DNA of 64,000 nucleotides. Origin: CAYJLW01 sp964370965 (lineage in GTDB: Bacteria > Actinomycetota > Acidimicrobiia > UBA2766). The notes under the pieces were generated by a model. It searched no databases. It saw nothing but the letters and a program-made list of their open reading frames with translations, and was not told the DNA's origin. The DNA lies in contig CAYJLW010000007.1 of NCBI GenBank assembly GCA_964370965.1, forward strand, positions 1-64,000, read 5' to 3'. Shown here piece by piece: positions 28,147 to 36,831 of this stretch (the stretch's first letter is position 1; every line of letters begins with the position of its first letter). The position numbers were made by a program, and so were the translations under genes.

Positions 28147-28220
28147 TTGTGGACAGGGAGTCACCAACGGGGCGGCGAACTCATGGGCGGCGTCATTGGG
28201 CTGGCGACCGAACCCACAAT
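28147..28220 (+). promoter_or_regulatory. Leader stem upstream of the subtilase
   Basis: CATTGTGG near 28145-28152 is complementary to CCACAATG near 28214-28221, closing a loop of about 60 nt that holds smaller GC hairpins. The 3' arm runs into the GGGAGG ribosome site (28221-28226) of the subtilase. The arrangement resembles that before the RCC1-PHP gene, where a stem also ends just before GGAGG. No known riboswitch core is recognised. Confidence 0.3.
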
Positions 28221-28231
28221 GGGAGGCTGGA

Positions 28232-31200
28232 ATGAACAGGGGTACGTGCTTCAGGCGTGCGCTCCCCCTCTTGGTGACTGCTCTCGTCTTCACCCTGCCG
28301 GGTGTCGACGCGGCAGGAGGCACACCGACGGGCGGCGGAAGTAGAGCGGCGGACGTGCGGGGCGCCTCGGGGCCCCGCAGCGGCGCAGGCGGCCGCGGCG
28401 GACGAGCAGCGGGCAACACGGCGGGCGACCGCCGCGACTTCACGGAGGAGTCCGGCAGTGGTGACGGCGTCCCCCGGCTCCTGGACACCTCCGGGGACGG
28501 CCTCACCGCAGATGACACCGGCCGGGTGATCGTGGAGCTCGACACGAGCGGCCCCGTGCGGCCAGAGGCGGCCCTCGACGGCGCCCAGGTGGCCGTCCAA
28601 CGCAGCGACATCGCCGCCACCCAGGCGGCGCTCCGCAGCGACCTCGCGGGCACGGGAACCCGCGTCGTCCACACCTACAAGAGCCTCCCGTACGAGGCCG
28701 TGGAGGCATCTCCCCAGGCGCTGGCGAGGCTGCGGCGCTCCCCTCATGTGAAGGCCGTCCACCCCGACCGCCGTTTCCAGCCCGCCCTCGCGGAGAGCGT
28801 CCCCCTCGTGCAGGCACCCGACGCGTGGGCCGCGGGCTACGACGGCAGCGGCCAGACCGTGGCCATCCTGGACACCGGGGTCGAGAAGAACCACCCCATG
28901 CTCACCGGCAAGGTCGTCGAGGAGGCCTGCTACGCCACGGGCCAGCGCTGGAACAGCGCCCTGGAGAGCCTCCTCTACTACACCTACGGCTGGCCGGAAC
29001 CGTCGGAGAACCCGGGCTGCCCGAACGGCACGAAGACCCAGCAGGGTGACGGGTCGGCGCGCAAGTGCGCCTACGACTCGGGCTGCTTCCACGGCACGCA
29101 CGTGGCGGGCATCGCTGCCGGCGACGGCGCCTCCTACGACGGTGTCGCCCGGGGGGCGAACATCATCGCCGTCAACGTCTTCGGCCTCTCCAAGAACGAC
29201 TTCTACTGCGGGGCTCTCTTCTGGCCGGACGTGCAGTGCGCCTTCGCCTTGGAGAGCGACATCCTCGCCGGCATGGAGAAGGTCTACGAGCTCCGGAGCA
29301 CCTACTCGATCGCGGCGCTGAACCTCAGCCTGGGCGGCCAGGGCTACACCACGTTCTGCGACAGCGACCCCCTGAAGCCCGCGGTCGACAACCTCCGTGG
29401 CGCGGGGATCGCCACCGTGGTCGCCACCGGCAACAACGGCGGGCTCGGGATGTCCACGCCGGCATGCATATCGACCACGGTGAGCGTGGGCGCCACCACG
29501 AAGGACGACTGGGTCGCCGACTACTCGAACTTCACGCCCATGACGTCGTTGTTCGCCCCCGGTTCCGACGTGCTCTCCAGCTACCCGGACCTCACCGACG
29601 GCTTCGCCAGCGGCACGTCCATGGCCACCCCCCACGTCACCGGCGCCTGGGCCGTGATCAAACAGCAGTACCCCACGGCGTCGGTCGACGAGATCCTGGC
29701 GGCGCTGCGCTCCACCGGCAAGCCGATCCGCCGGGAGTTCACCCCCGTCACCAAGAACCGCATCCGCATCGCGGACGCCATGGAGGAGATGGGAGCGGCG
29801 AACCACCGGCCTGTGGCCGGGCGTGACCAGGTGAACGCCCCGGACAACAACTCCACACCCGTCACCGTCGACGTCCTCGCGAACGACAGCGACCCCGAGG
29901 GCGACCCCTTCACCATCACGTCGCACACGCAGGCGACCCTGGGCGAGGTCGTCTGCAGCACGACCTCCTGCACGTACACCCCGTACGCCGGCTTCGGGGC
30001 GGTGACCGACGGGTTCTCCTACACGGTGACGGACTCGGTCACGGGCCGCACGGCCACCGGTGACGCCCTCGTCGACCTCCCCGGCACTCTCTGCGAATGG
30101 GACGAGGACGGCGTCACCCTCCAGGTCGGCACGGGAGACAACTCCCTGAGCGCGAACGTCGACCGCATGGGCTACGTCATCGGCGCCACCTACGACCCGC
30201 CCGGGTCGCTGGAGTACGGCTACACGGAACCGGACTACCCGTACGTGGGTGTGAACCTCCTGGGCGACTGCGGCCTCGTGGACGCCACCGAGGTCTCCGC
30301 CACGGCCGACACGCTCGTGAGCACGGCCCAGGTCGCTCCCGGCCTCGACGTCGAGCTCACCCAGCAGGTGTCCCAGTCCGGGGGCGAGGCGCTCCTCACG
30401 CGCACGTACGTGATGACGAACAACGGCCCGGATCCCCGCACCGTGCACGTCTCGCGCTCCCGGGTCGACAACGACTCCGACGACGAGAGTGCCGGGGCCG
30501 CCTCCCCGGACGGGAGCGTGCTCTACACGTACAACGGGTCCTCCCCGAGCGTGTACATGGCGTACGAGTCCGCCCTCGACGGGGACCCCACCCCCGACCG
30601 CTGGACGATCGGGATGCCGTTCTGGGCGGCGGGTGAGACCGGTGTCACGGACGACGAGAACGCCACGGTGATGAACGACACCGACGGCGACCTCGTCGTG
30701 GACGAGACCGGCCACTTCACCCTGGCCCAGACGCACTCCCCCACGATCGCGCCGGGCGCCTCCAGGACCCTCACGTTCGTGACCCGCTTCGGCGCCTTCG
30801 GGGAAGCCACGGGGCGCGTGCAGTTCGCCGCCCAGACCCGCGACGTCGACGAGGCCGCCGGCACTGCCACCGTCGACGTCACCCGCATCGGAGGCAGCTC
30901 CGGCGCCGCGTCCGTGGACTACGCCACCAGCGACGCCACGGCCACCGCCGGCGACGACTACACGTCCACGTCGGGCACGCTGAGCTGGGCGTCGGGCGAC
31001 ACCGCCACCCAAACCGTCACAGTCCCCGTCACCGCCGACGGCACCGCGGAGGGGCCCGAGGCCTTCGAGCTCACCCTCTCCAACGCCGTAGGCGCCACGC
31101 TGGGCACGGCAGATGGCGCCGTCGTCACGATCGACGACACGGCGCCACCCTCACCGGGGGTGATCTCCCTCGCCACAGACACCCTCACAGTGGGCGAGGG

Positions 31201-32551
31201 CGACACGGTCAACATCGACGTCGTGCGCACGGGCGGGTCGGCGGGGCCGGCGTCGGTGGTGTTCCAGAACACCCTCGACACCGCCTCCTACAGCGACTAC
31301 CAGGACACCCAGGGCCAGCTCTCCTGGGCCGACGGCGATGTCGCGCCGAAGACGATCAGCTTCGACGTCGACACCGACTTCCGTGACGAGACCGACGAGA
31401 CCCTCAACGTGGTCCTGGGGACCGCCAAGGGCGCCACTCTCGGCACCCCGGCCCTGGCCACCGTCACGGTCACCGACACCACGCCACCCGCCACCGCCGG
31501 GGAGCTCAGCGTGTCCGAGGCAACGGACGTCGACGAAGAGGCCGGCGTCGCCAACGTCGTCGTGTCCCGTGTCGGGGGCAGCGAGGGCGAGGTGCATGTC
31601 ACCTACGACACGTACGCCTCCACGGCGGCCTCGTGGCTGGACTACACGCCGACCACGGGCACGCTGAGCTGGGCCGACGGCGACGGCGCGGCGAAGACGA
31701 TCAGCGTCCCGCTCCTCGACGACACCGCACAGGAGTCCACCGAGTACTTCGTGGTGAACTTCTGGGACTTCAACGTCCTCATGGCCGACAGCACGTACGC
31801 CACGCAGGTGAACATCCTCGACGAGGACCAGCCCGGCAAGGTCCGCCTCACCGCCACGACGGCGACGGTGGACGAGACCGCCGGCACTGCCACCGTCTCC
31901 GCGGAGCGCGTCGAGGGCGACGTGGGAGCCGCGACCGTGAACTACGCCACCGCCAACGGCTCGGCCACCGCGGGCGCCGACTACACGGCGTCCTCCGGGA
32001 CCCTGTCCTGGGCCGACGGCGAGGACGGCCTGAAGACCTTCACCGTCCCCATCCTCGACGACACCACCGGGGAGATCGACGAGACGTTCACGGTCTCGCT
32101 CTCCGGCGCCACAGGGGCGTCCCTGTCGACCCCGTCCTCAGAAACGGTCACGATCGTCGACGACGACCCCACCTACGACCAGGCGTCCCTCACCTTCGGC
32201 GGGGCCCTCACCTACACCAACAGCGCCACCCTCAACAGCGGGAACCTCACCGTCTCCACGAGCGGCGGCGCCGTCACGTCAGTTGCGGGCGCCGGCACCC
32301 TGCCCGGCACGAACGGGGGCGACGCCACCGTGAGCTTCGCCGTGAACCGCTTCCTGTGGTTCCCGATCTACCTGGGCAGCGTCAACGTGTCAGACCCCGG
32401 CGCCGCCTTCGCCCAGAACACCGTCGTCCTCTTCGGCTCGGTCACCTCACCAGGCGCCGGCCAGGCCACGAGTACGAACACCTGGTTCCGTTTCGAGAAC
32501 TGGCAGTTCAAGGTCTACACGCTCACCTGGACCGTCACCGACGGCGGCTGA
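28232..32551 (+). CDS. Secreted subtilisin-like serine protease with Calx-beta repeats
   Basis: This 1439-residue exported protein has, in order, a signal peptide (LLVTALVFTLPGVDAAGG), an I9-like propeptide region, and an S8 peptidase domain with the full triad: Asp in VAILDTGV (about 213), His in FHGTHVAGIAAG (about 287) and Ser in ASGTSMATPHV (about 461). A cadherin/Ig-like domain follows (VLANDSDPEGDPF, about 527-615), then an unassigned region, four Calx-beta repeats (about 863-1311: VDEAAGTATV, DYT-SGTLSWADGD, VTIDDT) and a C-terminal domain (about 1318-1439) shared with the RCC1-PHP protein. GGGAGG five bases before ATG 28232 decides the start. Likely an extracellular or surface-attached protease; substrate unknown. 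Confidence 0.93.
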   Translation: MNRGTCFRRALPLLVTALVFTLPGVDAAGGTPTGGGSRAADVRGASGPRSGAGGRGGRAAGNTAGDRRDFTEESGSGDGVPRLLDTSGDGLTADDTGRVIVELDTSGPVRPEAALDGAQVAVQRSDIAATQAALRSDLAGTGTRVVHTYKSLPYEAVEASPQALARLRRSPHVKAVHPDRRFQPALAESVPLVQAPDAWAAGYDGSGQTVAILDTGVEKNHPMLTGKVVEEACYATGQRWNSALESLLYYTYGWPEPSENPGCPNGTKTQQGDGSARKCAYDSGCFHGTHVAGIAAGDGASYDGVARGANIIAVNVFGLSKNDFYCGALFWPDVQCAFALESDILAGMEKVYELRSTYSIAALNLSLGGQGYTTFCDSDPLKPAVDNLRGAGIATVVATGNNGGLGMSTPACISTTVSVGATTKDDWVADYSNFTPMTSLFAPGSDVLSSYPDLTDGFASGTSMATPHVTGAWAVIKQQYPTASVDEILAALRSTGKPIRREFTPVTKNRIRIADAMEEMGAANHRPVAGRDQVNAPDNNSTPVTVDVLANDSDPEGDPFTITSHTQATLGEVVCSTTSCTYTPYAGFGAVTDGFSYTVTDSVTGRTATGDALVDLPGTLCEWDEDGVTLQVGTGDNSLSANVDRMGYVIGATYDPPGSLEYGYTEPDYPYVGVNLLGDCGLVDATEVSATADTLVSTAQVAPGLDVELTQQVSQSGGEALLTRTYVMTNNGPDPRTVHVSRSRVDNDSDDESAGAASPDGSVLYTYNGSSPSVYMAYESALDGDPTPDRWTIGMPFWAAGETGVTDDENATVMNDTDGDLVVDETGHFTLAQTHSPTIAPGASRTLTFVTRFGAFGEATGRVQFAAQTRDVDEAAGTATVDVTRIGGSSGAASVDYATSDATATAGDDYTSTSGTLSWASGDTATQTVTVPVTADGTAEGPEAFELTLSNAVGATLGTADGAVVTIDDTAPPSPGVISLATDTLTVGEGDTVNIDVVRTGGSAGPASVVFQNTLDTASYSDYQDTQGQLSWADGDVAPKTISFDVDTDFRDETDETLNVVLGTAKGATLGTPALATVTVTDTTPPATAGELSVSEATDVDEEAGVANVVVSRVGGSEGEVHVTYDTYASTAASWLDYTPTTGTLSWADGDGAAKTISVPLLDDTAQESTEYFVVNFWDFNVLMADSTYATQVNILDEDQPGKVRLTATTATVDETAGTATVSAERVEGDVGAATVNYATANGSATAGADYTASSGTLSWADGEDGLKTFTVPILDDTTGEIDETFTVSLSGATGASLSTPSSETVTIVDDDPTYDQASLTFGGALTYTNSATLNSGNLTVSTSGGAVTSVAGAGTLPGTNGGDATVSFAVNRFLWFPIYLGSVNVSDPGAAFAQNTVVLFGSVTSPGAGQATSTNTWFRFENWQFKVYTLTWTVTDGG

Positions 32552-32555
32552 ACCC

Positions 32556-32583
32556 CAGAGGGGGGGCCGGCGCCCCCCCTCTG
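32556..32583. terminator. GC hairpin between convergent genes
   Basis: CAGAGGGGGGGC and GCCCCCCCTCTG form an almost perfect stem around CGGC. It sits just after the subtilase stop and before the end of the convergent nitronate monooxygenase gene. There is no T-run, so it may be a bidirectional stabilising or terminating hairpin. Confidence 0.5.
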
Positions 32584-32693
32584 ACTCCCCCCCGGAACCG
32601 GGCCCACGTGCCGCCAGACCGCGGTTCCTGCGACGGGGACCGCGTCCGACCCGATCCGTCAGACAGACCGTCGCCGGGGGCCGGCGCACGGGT

Positions 32694-33665
32694 TCAGGCC
32701 TGGACGAAGCCTCCGGCGCGGGCGAGGGCGGCCTCGGCCTCGGCGACCATCTGGCGGACGACGTCGCCTGCCGGCGTGAGAGCGTCGATGGCTCCGGCGC
32801 CCTGGCCCGTGGGGTAGCACTCCTTGGCCGGATCGACGTCGTCGGCCTCGTCGCCGAGGGCGAGATGCATGGCGCCGTCCTGGACGGAGCGCATGACCTG
32901 CATCGGGAAGGCCTGGAGCTCGTCGGGGTGCTCCTCGAAGAAGCGGGTGTACTCGTTGCGGATCGCCCGCATGGTCTTGCCCGTGTAGGCCCTCGTGATG
33001 GCGGTGCCGTCCTCGGCCGCCCGCAGGATCGCGTCCTTGAAGCCGGGCGCCGTGCGGGCCTCGGGCGTGGCGACGAAGCGGGTGCCGATCCAGACGCCGT
33101 CGGCGCCGAGGGCGAGGGCGGCGGCGAGACCGCGGCCGTCGAAGATCCCCCCGGCGGCGACCACGGGCACCCGGTCGCCGACTGCGTCCACGATCTGGGG
33201 GACGAGGGGCATGGTGGCGACGAGGCCCGTGTGGCCCCCGGCTTCCGTGCCCTGGGCGACCACGACGTCACAGCCCTCGTCGACCGCCCGCTGGGCGTGG
33301 CGGACCTTGCCGCACATGTTCACGACGAGTACCCCGTTGCGGTGGCAGACGTCGATCACGTCCGACGGCACTCCCAGACCGGCGACGAAGACGCTCATCC
33401 CCTCGGCGATGCCCGACTCCACGAGGGGGACGACGTCGCCCCCGAGGGGCGTGAGGAGGTCGATGCCGAAAGGCTTGTCGGTGAGCGCCCGGGTGGCCCG
33501 GATCTCCTTGACCATCTGTTCGCCCGGCATCGTGGCGGCACCGAGGCAGCCGAATCCACCCGCCTCGGACACGGCCGCCGTGAGCTGGTGGTAGGACACC
33601 CCACCCATGCCCGCGAGCATGACGGGGTGCTCGATGCCGAGGATCTCCGTGAGTCGTGTCCGCAT
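32694..33665 (-). CDS. Nitronate monooxygenase (2-nitropropane dioxygenase family)
   Basis: This is a 323-residue FMN-dependent TIM-barrel protein of the NMO/enoyl-reductase FabK-like group. Landmarks are TEILGIEHPVMLAGMGGVSY at the start, GFGCLGAATM, the catalytic-His segment AQGTEAGGHTG, and the phosphate-binding VVAAGGIFDGRGLAAALALG with ADGVWIGTRF. Family members oxidise alkyl nitronates, but related actinobacterial proteins have other or unknown substrates, so the name is a family label. ATG at 33665 is chosen because the alignment begins there. A 16-bp palindrome lies 15 bp upstream. Confidence 0.9.
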   Translation of the reverse strand: MRTRLTEILGIEHPVMLAGMGGVSYHQLTAAVSEAGGFGCLGAATMPGEQMVKEIRATRALTDKPFGIDLLTPLGGDVVPLVESGIAEGMSVFVAGLGVPSDVIDVCHRNGVLVVNMCGKVRHAQRAVDEGCDVVVAQGTEAGGHTGLVATMPLVPQIVDAVGDRVPVVAAGGIFDGRGLAAALALGADGVWIGTRFVATPEARTAPGFKDAILRAAEDGTAITRAYTGKTMRAIRNEYTRFFEEHPDELQAFPMQVMRSVQDGAMHLALGDEADDVDPAKECYPTGQGAGAIDALTPAGDVVRQMVAEAEAALARAGGFVQA

Positions 33666-33679
33666 GCCGGCGAGTCTAA

Positions 33680-33695
33680 TTGACACGCGGGTCAA
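33680..33695. promoter_or_regulatory. Palindromic operator-like site
   Basis: TTGACACGCGGGTCAA has perfect TTGAC/GTCAA arms around six bases and sits 15 bp upstream of the nitronate monooxygenase start, where RNA polymerase would bind. It looks like a TetR/GntR-type operator; no matching regulator gene is nearby. Confidence 0.45.
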
Positions 33696-34384
33696 CAAGC
33701 CACCCCGGGGCCGGTCCCCGGGAGGGTGAAGCGGAAGTCGCAGCGGGGGGCGCCGGAGGCGATCGTGGTCGTGCGGGAGAACTCCACGAGCACGTCCTCC
33801 CGAGCGAAGTGGACGGCGTCGGCGGCGCAGAACGCCCCTGCCAGCTCCGGCTGGCCCAGCTCCCGGAGGATCTCGGCGAAACGACACGCAGTGACGTCGA
33901 AACCGGCGGAGCCGTCCTCGACCTCGACGTCTTCGGCGACCTCGGCGTTGAAGAACCGGGACACCACACCGCGCAGAAACCGCTCCCGCTGGGCCCGGGA
34001 CGCGCCGCGCCAGGCCACCGGGTCCAGGGGGGGGACGAGAGTGGCGACGAAGAGCGCCCCGGACTCCGTGACGACCTCCCCGGCGACGTCCGCCGCCTCC
34101 TCGCCCGAGAGTCCGAGGGTCTCGCGCAAGACGGCATCCAGGACGACGACAGCGCGGAGCTGGCGGCGCGAGAGGCGCTCACGACGCTCCGGCCAACCCG
34201 CCGCCGGTACCCGCCGCAGCGGATCGGCGACGACGCTGCGCCACACGAGGGCGAGGGCGGCACGCGCCGCCCGGCGCCCGCCCAGGCGGCGCCGCAGCAC
34301 ACGCAGCGCCACCGGGAGGCCGTGGCGGAGCTCGAAACGGACGAGGTCCCGGGGGCGCAGGGGGCCGACCTCGGGGAGACCCAC
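33692..34384 (-). CDS. ATC-hydrolase-like protein (L-2-amino-thiazoline-4-carboxylate hydrolase family)
   Basis: This 230-residue protein is similar to the ATC_hydrolase family. Recognised pieces are CRFAEILRELGQPELAGAFC, AADAVHFAR and the C-terminal APRCDFRF, which is a common signature of these proteins. The founding enzyme opens a thiazoline ring on the way to L-cysteine, but most relatives are uncharacterised. GTG 34384 starts one base after the stop of the small membrane-protein gene, so the two are coupled. The gene ends inside the operator-like palindrome before the nitronate monooxygenase. Confidence 0.65.
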   Translation of the reverse strand: MGLPEVGPLRPRDLVRFELRHGLPVALRVLRRRLGGRRAARAALALVWRSVVADPLRRVPAAGWPERRERLSRRQLRAVVVLDAVLRETLGLSGEEAADVAGEVVTESGALFVATLVPPLDPVAWRGASRAQRERFLRGVVSRFFNAEVAEDVEVEDGSAGFDVTACRFAEILRELGQPELAGAFCAADAVHFAREDVLVEFSRTTTIASGAPRCDFRFTLPGTGPGVAC

Positions 34385-34385
34385 C

Positions 34386-34691
34386 TCAGCGGGCCCCGCC
34401 GGCGTCGTCGGCCCCGTCGCCCTCAGCGGCGAGGAGCCGGGGCAGGTACTCCGTGACGGCGAGGTAGACGGCGAGGCCGCCCGTGGTGATCCACACCTCC
34501 GTGCCGTAGGCCCGCCGCGCCATCATGAGGTCGTGGGGGACGTCGGCCGCCGCCCCCCAGAGCGGCCCCACCTTCCCGGACTCCGGCTTCAGGACGAAGA
34601 AGAGCTGGTACGCGCCGTAGAGCAGGTTCGAGACGAAGTTACCCACGATCAGCCAGTGCAGGACCCGCAGTCCCAACGGCAGTCTCCTCAT
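34386..34691 (-). CDS. Small membrane protein
   Basis: This is a 101-residue protein with two likely membrane segments: VLHWLIVGNFVSNLLYGAYQ near the N-terminus and EVWITTGGLAVYLAVTEYL near the C-terminus, with an acidic tail. GGAGGG seven bases upstream supports the ATG at 34691. The stop is separated by one base from the ATC-hydrolase-like gene. No family is recognised. It is divergent from the thioredoxin-like gene, and the two starts are only 44 bp apart. Confidence 0.7.
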   Translation of the reverse strand: MRRLPLGLRVLHWLIVGNFVSNLLYGAYQLFFVLKPESGKVGPLWGAAADVPHDLMMARRAYGTEVWITTGGLAVYLAVTEYLPRLLAAEGDGADDAGGAR

Positions 34692-34723
34692 CGTGCGACC
34701 CTCCTGTAGCGCCAGAGGCACCA

Positions 34724-34729
34724 TACAAT
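34724..34729 (+). promoter_or_regulatory. -10 box for a leaderless transcript
   Basis: TACAAT ends six bases before the ATG at 34736, and there is no ribosome site in between. This spacing predicts transcription starting at or next to the start codon, a common leaderless arrangement in actinobacteria. Confidence 0.55.
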
Positions 34730-34735
34730 GCCGAC

Positions 34736-35194
34736 ATGCCTCTCGACATCGGCACGCCGGCCCCCGAGGTGGACCTCCCCGTCGGTGCTCCCGGCGAAGC
34801 CGCCCTCCTGGCCTTCTTCAAGATGTCCTGTCCCACATGCATGCTGTCCTTCCCCGTCTGGGGGGAACTCGCCCGCAGGTACGGCGACGCCGTCGCGGTG
34901 GTCGCCGTGTCCCAGGACCCCCTGCCCGGCGCCCGGGAGTGGCTCGACGACCACGGATTCCCCGGACCCGTCCTCGACGACTCCGGCGCCTACCCCGTCT
35001 CCGACGCCTACGACGTCCGCACCGTCCCCACGCTCGTCCTCGTCGGCAGCGACGGTCGCGTCGCTGCTCTGAGCGAGGGTTGGTCCCGCGACGAAGCCAA
35101 CGAGTGGGCGGTTCGCCTCGGCGACCTCGCCGGGCGCGACACGGCCCCCGTGAGCACCACGGGCGACGGCCTCCCCCCCTTCAAGCCCGGGTGA
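34736..35194 (+). CDS. Thioredoxin-like / AhpC-TSA family redoxin
   Basis: This 152-residue thioredoxin-fold protein has the redox motif C-P-T-C in FFKMSCPTCMLSFP (residues about 33-36). It also has VVAVSQDP, the cis-proline region VRTVPTLVLVGSDGRV, and a start PLDIGTPAPEVDLP like TlpA/peroxiredoxin-like proteins. There is no signal peptide, so it is probably cytoplasmic. The substrate is unknown. It is a single gene followed by a small hairpin. Confidence 0.85.
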   Translation: MPLDIGTPAPEVDLPVGAPGEAALLAFFKMSCPTCMLSFPVWGELARRYGDAVAVVAVSQDPLPGAREWLDDHGFPGPVLDDSGAYPVSDAYDVRTVPTLVLVGSDGRVAALSEGWSRDEANEWAVRLGDLAGRDTAPVSTTGDGLPPFKPG

Positions 35195-35205
35195 GGCTCC
35201 CGCAA

Positions 35206-35222
35206 CCGCTCAGGTTGAGCGG
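35206..35222 (+). terminator. Hairpin after the redoxin gene
   Basis: CCGCTCA-GGT-TGAGCGG is a perfect seven-pair stem 12 bp after the stop codon, with no T-run. It is a possible terminator or 3' stabilising hairpin. Confidence 0.4.
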
Positions 35223-35346
35223 GCCCACACGTCGAGCGGGCACAAGGTCCCCGTCGAGGACCCTCCACGTGAACGGCGCGCCGCCCCACGTGTGTCCGGC
35301 GCGGCGCAACCGCCCCTCACGCCACCTGTCCCCCCCGCACGAGGCC

Positions 35347-36831
35347 TCAAACCAGGAGACGGCCGACGACCTCACTGAGGCCTCTCTCGCCCACGGCGAG
35401 GTAGCTCACCCCGGCGCCGCGGGCGGCGCGCTCGTCGGTGGCCCGGTCGCCCACGAAGAGGGCCCGGCCCGGCGCGACATCGAGGCGCCGGAGCGCCTCG
35501 AGGACCGGGGCGGGATCGGGCTTCTCCCGACCCACCTCTGCGGACGTGACGATCTCGGCCAACCGGTGACCGAGGCCCCGGCGATCCAGCAGGGCCCGCA
35601 CCTCGGGACCCCGCATCACAGCGGTGTTCGTCACCGCCGCCAGCGTGTAGCGCCGCCCGAGGACCTCCAGGGCGTCCCGGGCCCCGGGCAGGGCGTCCAC
35701 GGACAGGTCCGCCACGGCGGTCCCCGGGCTGCTCTCGGCGACGAGCGTCCCCCCCACGTCCACGAGCACGGCATCGAGGTCGCCCCGCCCCGGCCGGGGT
35801 GGCGCCCCGGTGGCCAGCCAAGGGACGACCTCGGAGGCGGCGACGTCCCCCCAGCCCGGGCCGGCACCGGTGGCGGTGATGACGAGCGGGACGGGGCCGG
35901 CGCCGTGACGGCCGGTGACCGGGTCCGTGGCGTGGTCCGGCAGGATGCCGAACGCCCTGCTCGCGCCGAGACCCCGACGCAACACGTCGACGACCTCGCC
36001 GTCCACCCTGTGCAGGAACCGCCACTTGGCTTCCGGGTCGAGTCGGTGGGCGGCGGCGTCGGCGCCGTCGACGTGGCAGACGGCGATCTCCGCCCCCTCG
36101 GCGAGCGCCGCCTCTACAGCCCCCACCTTGGCAGCGAGATCCGTGTCGGTGTCGCCGGTCGCGCCCGGGGGCACCCGCACGTCCCACCCGCCGAGACGCC
36201 CGAGGCCGACGGCGACCGCGGCGGCGCACACGAGAACCCGGTGGCCGGACCCGCCCCTCGGGTAGCGGATCGGCCCGCCGCCCCACGGCCACAGCGCCAG
36301 CCCGGACATGGCGAGGCGGTCGTTGGCCGCCTCGACCCGCTCCCCGAGAACAGGGAGGCGCGCTGCGCTGGGCACGTCGACACCCGGGCGGTCGTGGGGC
36401 GGGAGCCAGCCGGGGTCGGCCTCCCGGTCGGCGACGGCGACCAGGCGCCAGCCCCCGAGAGAGACGATCTCGACCCCGTCGCCGGCGACGAGACCCGCCG
36501 CGTCGAGGGCCGCGGCGCGCTCCCCCTGGGTGAGCGCCGGCGTCGCCTCCACGAGCCTGCCGCCGACGACCCGGACCACGTTGAGCCGCCACGCCCAGGC
36601 GCCGGAGAGCCCCCTGGACGCCGCCTCGACAGGGCCTCGGGCCGCGTCGGCCACCCCCAGGATCTCGCCGAGGCCGACCTCAGTCCCCGCCGCGGCCCCC
36701 GAGGGCACCGTTCGGCAGCCCAGGGTCGCCGCCCCGGACGCGCCGAGGTCCTCGAGCGCCGGCATGGCTCCCGCCGGGTACGCCCCGGAGCCGTCCAGCC
36801 CCCCGTCGAGCACGACGAGAACGGCGCTCAC
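35347..36831 (-). CDS. Fusion: ApgM-like phosphomutase/phosphatase + HAD hydrolase
   Basis: This 494-residue protein is a fusion of two phosphoryl-transfer domains. Residues 1 to about 290 resemble the archaeal-type cofactor-independent phosphoglycerate mutase family (alkaline-phosphatase superfamily): VLVVLDGG, GDTDTDLAAKVGAVE, VCHVDGADAAAHRLDPEAKW and ILPDHATDPVTGRH with PVPLVIT. The usual Ser nucleophile region reads PSGAAAGTEVG and may be altered. Residues about 300-494 are a HAD phosphatase: DVGGTLV, VTNTAV, GREKPDPAP and FVGDRATDERAA. GTG 36831 overlaps the stop of the SUMT-HemD gene. This coupling suggests a corrin-pathway role, for example alpha-ribazole phosphate phosphatase or threonine kinase, since some ApgM relatives act on homoserine; this is inference. 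Confidence 0.75.
   Translation of the reverse strand: MSAVLVVLDGGLDGSGAYPAGAMPALEDLGASGAATLGCRTVPSGAAAGTEVGLGEILGVADAARGPVEAASRGLSGAWAWRLNVVRVVGGRLVEATPALTQGERAAALDAAGLVAGDGVEIVSLGGWRLVAVADREADPGWLPPHDRPGVDVPSAARLPVLGERVEAANDRLAMSGLALWPWGGGPIRYPRGGSGHRVLVCAAAVAVGLGRLGGWDVRVPPGATGDTDTDLAAKVGAVEAALAEGAEIAVCHVDGADAAAHRLDPEAKWRFLHRVDGEVVDVLRRGLGASRAFGILPDHATDPVTGRHGAGPVPLVITATGAGPGWGDVAASEVVPWLATGAPPRPGRGDLDAVLVDVGGTLVAESSPGTAVADLSVDALPGARDALEVLGRRYTLAAVTNTAVMRGPEVRALLDRRGLGHRLAEIVTSAEVGREKPDPAPVLEALRRLDVAPGRALFVGDRATDERAARGAGVSYLAVGERGLSEVVGRLLV

Noticed and set aside
28193..31012. 939-codon open frame antisense to the subtilase
   Set aside because: Shadow of the subtilase coding strand; no ribosome site and no recognised motifs.
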